Part shown: positions 6,282-10,430 of the stretch, one piece after another | Layout of the letters: every line of letters begins with the position of its first letter | How positions within the stretch are numbered: position 1 is the first letter of the stretch | NCBI GenBank assembly: GCA_050942995.1 | Contig: JBMNOI010000133.1 | Location: forward strand, 1-10,430 | Source: JBMNOI01 sp050942995 | GTDB lineage: Bacteria > Chloroflexota > Anaerolineae > UBA1429 | DNA length: 10,430 nt | Direction of reading: 5' to 3' | The notes under the pieces: generated by a model | Databases searched by the model: none | Told to the model about the DNA's origin: nothing | Seen by the model: only the letters and a program-made list of their open reading frames with translations | Program-made: the position numbers and the translations under genes

Positions 6282-7199
6282 TTAGACATCGACGGTCAGC
6301 GCGCGGCGCGGGTTCTTCACAAACAGGCGATGCACTATCGCCTCATCCACGCCGGCATCGCACAGCATGGGGATGAACCGATCCAGAATGGCGGTATACG
6401 GACGCACCTCGCCGCCCCCCGGCTCGCCCACCCGATACCAGCCCGCATCCTGCGATAACAAGATCCGATCGGCATAACCCAGGTCGAGCATATCCACCAG
6501 CAGGCGCACATGCTCTTCCACGGGGCGCGCGCCGATGGAATCATACTCCAGCCAGGCGCCACGGTCGGCCAGTTGTCGATGCAAAGCCAGATCCTCGATC
6601 TGATCAGCGTGGACGATGACGAAATGCGCCGGGTCCATGCCCTCGTCCTCGACGAGGTCCAGGCTTTCGACGGCTGCCAGAGCGTGCCCGGTATGGCTGG
6701 CCACCATCAGTCCCGTGGCCCGATGCGTGATGGCCGCCGCGCGAACGATCGTCCGCTGGATGGGCACCAGCGGGCCGGGGTTCACGGCGATCTTGATAAA
6801 GCCCGGCCGTACGCCCTCCTCGATCCCGTCCTCCCACTCGGCGATCCAGCGTTCGGCCAGCGCCTGCGGCGACAGATCGAACACATCGTCGGGCAGATAC
6901 GGCTCTTTATAAAAGCCGGTGTTGGTGATGATGTGCAGGCCGGTGAGCCGGGAGAGCTGCACCAGCACGCGGGGATCACGCCCCAGATATGCGGGGCTGC
7001 AATCGCCAAAGGCGCGTACGCCGCGGGCCACCAGCGCGTCGAGATACGGGCGCATGGTACGCACCACCTCATCCACATCCCAGCGATGCGGGCCGGTCTC
7101 GGCGGCGCCGACAAAGTCGCACATCACATGCTCGTGGATGAGCGTCATCCCCAGATCATCCGGTGCGATCGGCCCCAGAACGGTTTGTACGATCTCCAT
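6282..7199 (-). CDS. Phosphotriesterase-family metal-dependent hydrolase (possible lactonase)
   Basis: An amidohydrolase-superfamily TIM-barrel enzyme of 305 aa with all binuclear metal ligands of the phosphotriesterase family: HEH (H22, H24), the likely carboxylated lysine K136 in GFIKIAVNPGPL, H169 in ASHTGHA, H197 in VHAD, and D251 in LLSQDAG. Natural substrates in this family are mostly lactones, including sugar lactones and their phosphates; true phosphotriesterase activity is the exception. The ATG at 7199 follows GGAGG with about 7-8 base spacing. It lies upstream of dhaK-dhaL on the same strand but has its own terminator, so it is a neighbour and perhaps a pathway partner. The 38-bp repeat array lies directly upstream and no clear promoter was found there. 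Family call strong, substrate unknown. Confidence 0.9.
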   Translation of the reverse strand: MEIVQTVLGPIAPDDLGMTLIHEHVMCDFVGAAETGPHRWDVDEVVRTMRPYLDALVARGVRAFGDCSPAYLGRDPRVLVQLSRLTGLHIITNTGFYKEPYLPDDVFDLSPQALAERWIAEWEDGIEEGVRPGFIKIAVNPGPLVPIQRTIVRAAAITHRATGLMVASHTGHALAAVESLDLVEDEGMDPAHFVIVHADQIEDLALHRQLADRGAWLEYDSIGARPVEEHVRLLVDMLDLGYADRILLSQDAGWYRVGEPGGGEVRPYTAILDRFIPMLCDAGVDEAIVHRLFVKNPRRALTVDV

Positions 7200-7221
7200 G
7201 CCCCGCCTCCTGTGATCTTGT

Positions 7222-7353
7222 GCTCAATCCGAGATGGCGGTCAGATTGGATGCTTTCGCGCTCAATCTAAAGCGACAGCCGGATTGGGTGGTTTCGCGCT
7301 CAATCCCAAACGACAATCAGATTGAGTGCTTTTGCACTCAATCTGATTGTCGT
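7222..7353. repeat. 38-bp tandem repeat array forming hairpins
   Basis: The block (g/a)ctcaatc recurs at 7222, 7260, 7298 and 7336, exactly 38 bp apart: three full units plus the start of a fourth. Within units, gattg(g/a)(g/a)tg and the next unit's ctcaatc are inverted, so each junction can fold. The junction of units 3 and 4 is a perfect 20-bp stem (7310-7329 with 7334-7353) with a tttt loop; the others are partial. The outer stem pair changes together (A-T at 7242/7268, G-C at 7281/7306). The array fills most of the 165 bp between the znuB stop and the hydrolase start. It could be an operator array, a terminator or attenuator region, or a repeat-sequence insertion. Confidence 0.85.
7310..7353 (-). 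terminator. Perfect 20-bp hairpin after znuB (possible terminator)
   Basis: The stem 7310-7329/7334-7353 with a four-base loop begins 12 bp after the znuB stop codon, which is where an operon terminator would sit. On the minus strand it is followed only by a weak run (TTTGGG), so termination may be partial or the hairpin may instead protect the 3' end of the znu mRNA. Confidence 0.45.
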
Positions 7354-7364
7354 CGTAGCCACTG

Positions 7365-8209
7365 TCATAGGGTCCCCCGGCCCGGCGCCAGAAGAAAGGC
7401 CAGCACAAACACGGCCGTACACACCAGCACAATGGCCGCACCTGAGGCAATGTTCATATAGTAAGATATATACAACCCGATGACGGCGGAAAGCGCCCCG
7501 ATGACGGCCGCCACCAGCATCATGGGCAGCATACGTCGGGTCAGCAGAAAAGCCGCCGCCGCAGGGGTCACCAGCAAGGCCACCAGCAGCGCAACGCCCA
7601 CCGTCTGCAGCGAGATGACGACGGCGATGGCCAGCATCACCATGAGTAGATAATGCAAAAAGCGCGTGGGGATGCGCAATGTGGACGCCAGCACAGGGTC
7701 GAACGAGATCACCATGAGTTCCTTATAGAACGCCGCCACCAGAACCAGTATCAGCGCGCCAAAAGCGGCGGTGAGGCCGAGATCGCGAGCCGAGACCCCC
7801 AGCACGTTGCCAAAGAGGATGTGCGCCAGATCCACCGAATAGCTGCGCGCGCTGGAGATGAGGGCAATGCCCAGAGCAAACATGCCGGCAAATGTCACGC
7901 CGATGGCGGTATCCTCCTTGATGCGCCCTCGCATGCTGATGGCCCCGATTCCGATAGATGTCAGCACGCCGGTGCCCAGCGCCCACCAAAAGAGCGAGGC
8001 GCGCATGCCGCCCGCCATCAAATAGCCTACGGCCACGCCGGGCAGAACGGCGTGGGCCAGCGCATCCCCCAGAAAGGCCATGCCCCGCAGAACGACATAG
8101 GTGCCCAATACGGAACACACAATCCCCACTACCACCGCAGCCAGCAGGCCACGCACCACAAAGGGATACGCCATAGGCGCCGCAATCCACTGCCCGATAT
8201 CCGCCAGCA

Positions 8210-8210
<1 letters not shown>
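7365..8210 (-). CDS. znuB: Zinc/metal ABC transporter permease (ABC-3 family)
   Basis: The membrane channel of a Zn/Mn/Fe importer, 281 aa, made almost entirely of hydrophobic helices. Family marks include RGMAFLGDALAHAVLPGVA (42-60), the cytoplasmic segment RGRIKEDTAIGV (94-105) that contacts the ATPase, LLVTPAAAAFLL (212-223), and YYMNIASGAAIVL near the C-terminus. The chosen ATG at 8210 overlaps the znuC stop as TAATG, pointing to translational coupling, with AGGGG a few bases upstream. A TTG seven codons earlier is less likely. It is the last gene of the zur-znuA-znuC-znuB operon. The permease family does not by itself separate zinc from manganese or iron; zinc is inferred from the binding protein. 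Confidence 0.9.
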
Positions 8211-9025
<815 letters not shown>

Positions 9026-9074
9026 AACCCTCACTTTGATCAATCTTCGTGGCATCGAGCAGTACCAATCCGCC

Positions 9075-9102
9075 GGGGGCTCTCCCAATTAGATCTGCCC
9101 CC
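9075..9102 (-). other. Short GC inverted repeat in the znuA-znuC gap
   Basis: gggggc (9075-9080) and gccccc (9097-9102) can pair around a 16-base loop, ending 12 bp past the znuA stop. It lacks a U-tract, so it is not a terminator. It may stabilise the znuA part of the mRNA, which would fit higher output of the binding protein. Evidence is slight. Confidence 0.3.
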
Positions 9103-9113
9103 ACATCCCCGAT

Positions 9114-10172
9114 CTAGCGCAGCGCAGCGACGATCGCCTCGGTGTTGTAGCGCACCCAGTCCACATAGGTTTCGACGCCGCTACCCTCGGGGCCCAGCGA
9201 CGCATGATATAGCACAACGACCTGAATATCCAGATCCTCGGCCACCCGCTGGACGACCGTAGGATTGACCGTGGTGCCCACAAAGATCGCCGGCACATTG
9301 TGCTCGCGAATGACATCCTGCAGCGCCGCAAGATCGCGGGCCGAGGGCTCGGCCACGGTACTGAAGGAGGGAATCACCGCCCCCAGCTCTTCGAGACCGT
9401 AGCGCTCGGCGTAATAGCCAAACACCGAATGATCGGAGACGATCTTGCGTCGCTCCACCGGAATCGTATCGATCTGCGACTGGACCCAGGCATCCAGCTC
9501 TTCCAGAGTCTCTGAATATGCCGCGGCATTCGCCTCATAGTATTCGGCATGATCCGGATCGAGCGCGACGAGTGCGCGCCGGACATTCTGCACAAACACG
9601 ATCACATTATGAGGCGTCACCCAGGTATGTGAGTCTACCTCATGAGGATGGTCGTCATCCGTATCATCAGCGGCGAGCTCCTCGCCGCCATTGCCCCATT
9701 CGCGCAATTCGACCCCCTCGGACAGATAAACGATGGGGGTATCGGGAACGGTTTCGAGGATGGGGCGCAAGAACTCTTCCAGGCTGGCGCCGTTGGCGAA
9801 CAATACGTGAGCATCATGGATGGCGGCCACATCCTGTGGCGTGGGGTTGTACGCGTGCGGATCGGCGCCCGGTGGCAGCAGCACACGCAAATCGATCCGC
9901 TCGTCCCCCACTTGCATGACGATATCGCCGACGATATTCGTCGTGGCGACGACGTTCAGACGCTCGCCCTCACCCAGCTCGACAGGACGCAATTCGACGC
10001 TCGTTTCATCCAGATCGATCGCGTCGTCATCCGGCGCGACGGCCTCTGGTGATTCGAGGGTGGGGCCGTTATCTCCGGGATCCGGGGTCGCAGCCGGGGG
10101 CGATGCGGCACAGGCGGTCAGCAACAATACAAAGGCCAGCCATACAGAAAATCTACGCATACGCTCTATCAT
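9114..10172 (-). CDS. znuA: Zinc-binding lipoprotein of the ABC transporter (cluster A-I)
   Basis: The extracytoplasmic metal receptor, 352 aa. A signal sequence MIERMRRFSVWLAFVLLLTAC ends in lipobox LTAC with lipidated C21, then a Pro/Asp/Glu-rich linker to about residue 70. Ligands H106 (ADPHAYNPTPQD), H182 (DSHTWVTPHN) and H248 (SDHSVFGYYAERYG) give the three-histidine ZnuA-type site; Mn-type proteins have Glu at the third position. A short acidic/His loop (DDTDDDHPHEVDSH, 169-182) sits where ZnuA has its His-rich loop. The fourth site, usually Asp in LDPLG, reads LYHASLG (321-327), so D is replaced by Y with H323 next to it. The ATG at 10172 follows AGGGAG, which overlaps the upstream regulator's stop region. 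Zinc is the likeliest substrate. Confidence 0.92.
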   Translation of the reverse strand: MIERMRRFSVWLAFVLLLTACAASPPAATPDPGDNGPTLESPEAVAPDDDAIDLDETSVELRPVELGEGERLNVVATTNIVGDIVMQVGDERIDLRVLLPPGADPHAYNPTPQDVAAIHDAHVLFANGASLEEFLRPILETVPDTPIVYLSEGVELREWGNGGEELAADDTDDDHPHEVDSHTWVTPHNVIVFVQNVRRALVALDPDHAEYYEANAAAYSETLEELDAWVQSQIDTIPVERRKIVSDHSVFGYYAERYGLEELGAVIPSFSTVAEPSARDLAALQDVIREHNVPAIFVGTTVNPTVVQRVAEDLDIQVVVLYHASLGPEGSGVETYVDWVRYNTEAIVAALR

Positions 10173-10181
10173 TACAACTCC

Positions 10182-10430
10182 CTATGAATCCTGGGAGCGC
10201 CCATCCTTTTTGCCTGCCGATGACGGACGCCTGATGAAATCGGTCTCGTGTGCCTCGGCCTGCTGACACCGGGGACACACACCAAATAGCTCCAGCCGGT
10301 GCTCGCGCACCTCATATCCCGTCTGCTTACGGACACGCTGCAGCATAGCCGACAGATCCAGATCACAACCTTCGAACTCGGTCACCTGATGACAGCGCTG
10401 GCAGATGACATGGTGGCCATGAGGGCATTC
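10182..10430 (-). CDS. zur: Fur-family metalloregulator, probably Zur (3' part only)
   Basis: The last 82 residues of a Fur-family repressor; the 5' part lies beyond the window edge at 10430. GHHVICQRCHQVTEFEGCDL is the family's metal-binding and dimerisation-domain signature, and HRLELFGVCPRC follows. The two CxxC pairs (CQRC, CPRC) form the structural zinc site. A ~30-residue polar tail (QQAEAHET to RSQDS) extends past CPRC. The stop TAG is only 9 bp from the znuA ATG, so regulator and transporter share an operon. That context is why Zur is preferred over Fur, PerR or Mur. Autoregulation by zinc is expected from the family, but the promoter is outside the window. Confidence 0.85.
   Translation of the reverse strand, partial: ECPHGHHVICQRCHQVTEFEGCDLDLSAMLQRVRKQTGYEVREHRLELFGVCPRCQQAEAHETDFIRRPSSAGKKDGRSQDS

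Noticed and set aside
6104..6289. N-terminal extension of dhaK to 6289
   Set aside because: It would cross the hydrolase terminator and the dhaK promoter. The ATG at 6103 has a strong AAGGAGA site and matches the normal DhaK start.
6510..7325. 271-aa plus-strand open frame running from the hydrolase into the 38-bp array
   Set aside because: Antisense to the hydrolase whose metal ligands are all present; its end is only repeat translation.
7222..7353. CRISPR array between znuB and the hydrolase gene
   Set aside because: The 38-bp units vary along their length and have no unique spacers; each is an imperfect hairpin.

Overview
The window is bacterial chromosomal DNA, GC-rich and tightly packed. 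The genes have strong GGAGG-type ribosome binding sites, sigma70-type promoters and long perfect-stem intrinsic terminators. The gene set fits a Chloroflexota-like or Deinococcus-Thermus-like bacterium: EF-P with arginine at the loop tip, a THUMP-type RNA methylase, a split DhaK/DhaL kinase, and a Fur-family/ZnuACB metal cluster. This placement is inference from gene types and no marker here settles it. No transposase, integrase, phage gene, tRNA, rRNA or CRISPR array was found.

Layout. 1-554: a minisatellite of 99-bp and 106-bp units, each a copy of the 3' end of deoC plus 29 bp downstream, probably continuing left of the window. 485-1168 (-): deoC, whose last ~22 codons are themselves the parental repeat unit, with its own promoter at 1210-1238. 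1360-1917 (-): efp, closed by a 15-bp-stem terminator. 1918-2150: divergent promoter region. 2151-3251 (+): THUMP-domain tRNA/rRNA guanine-N2 methyltransferase. 3337-4191 (+): a QueG/reductive-dehalogenase-like Fe-S protein. 4252-4291: terminator hairpin between convergent genes. 4327-6103 (-): dhaK then dhaL, with a short hairpin/direct repeat between them and a promoter ahead. 6282-7199 (-): phosphotriesterase-family metallohydrolase with its own terminator. 7222-7353: a 38-bp-period tandem array of hairpin-forming units. 7365-10430 (-): znuB, znuC, znuA and the 3' part of a Fur-family (probably Zur) regulator, in transcription order zur-znuA-znuC-znuB.

How the genes work together. The right third is a metal-uptake operon headed by its probable sensor: ZnuA is a lipoprotein that would capture zinc outside the membrane, ZnuB the channel, ZnuC the ATPase. 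The middle (metallohydrolase, DhaK, DhaL) looks like a small carbohydrate-catabolism set. DhaKL would phosphorylate a ketotriose or ketotetrose. The phosphotriesterase-family protein could be a lactonase acting in the same or a neighbouring pathway. No DhaM (PTS phosphodonor) lies nearby. The left part holds housekeeping genes for deoxynucleoside salvage (deoC), translation (efp) and RNA modification.

No gene cluster here is clearly a new defence or mobile system. The two unexplained structures most worth attention are the tandem duplication of the deoC gene end and the 38-bp hairpin array between znuB and the metallohydrolase.
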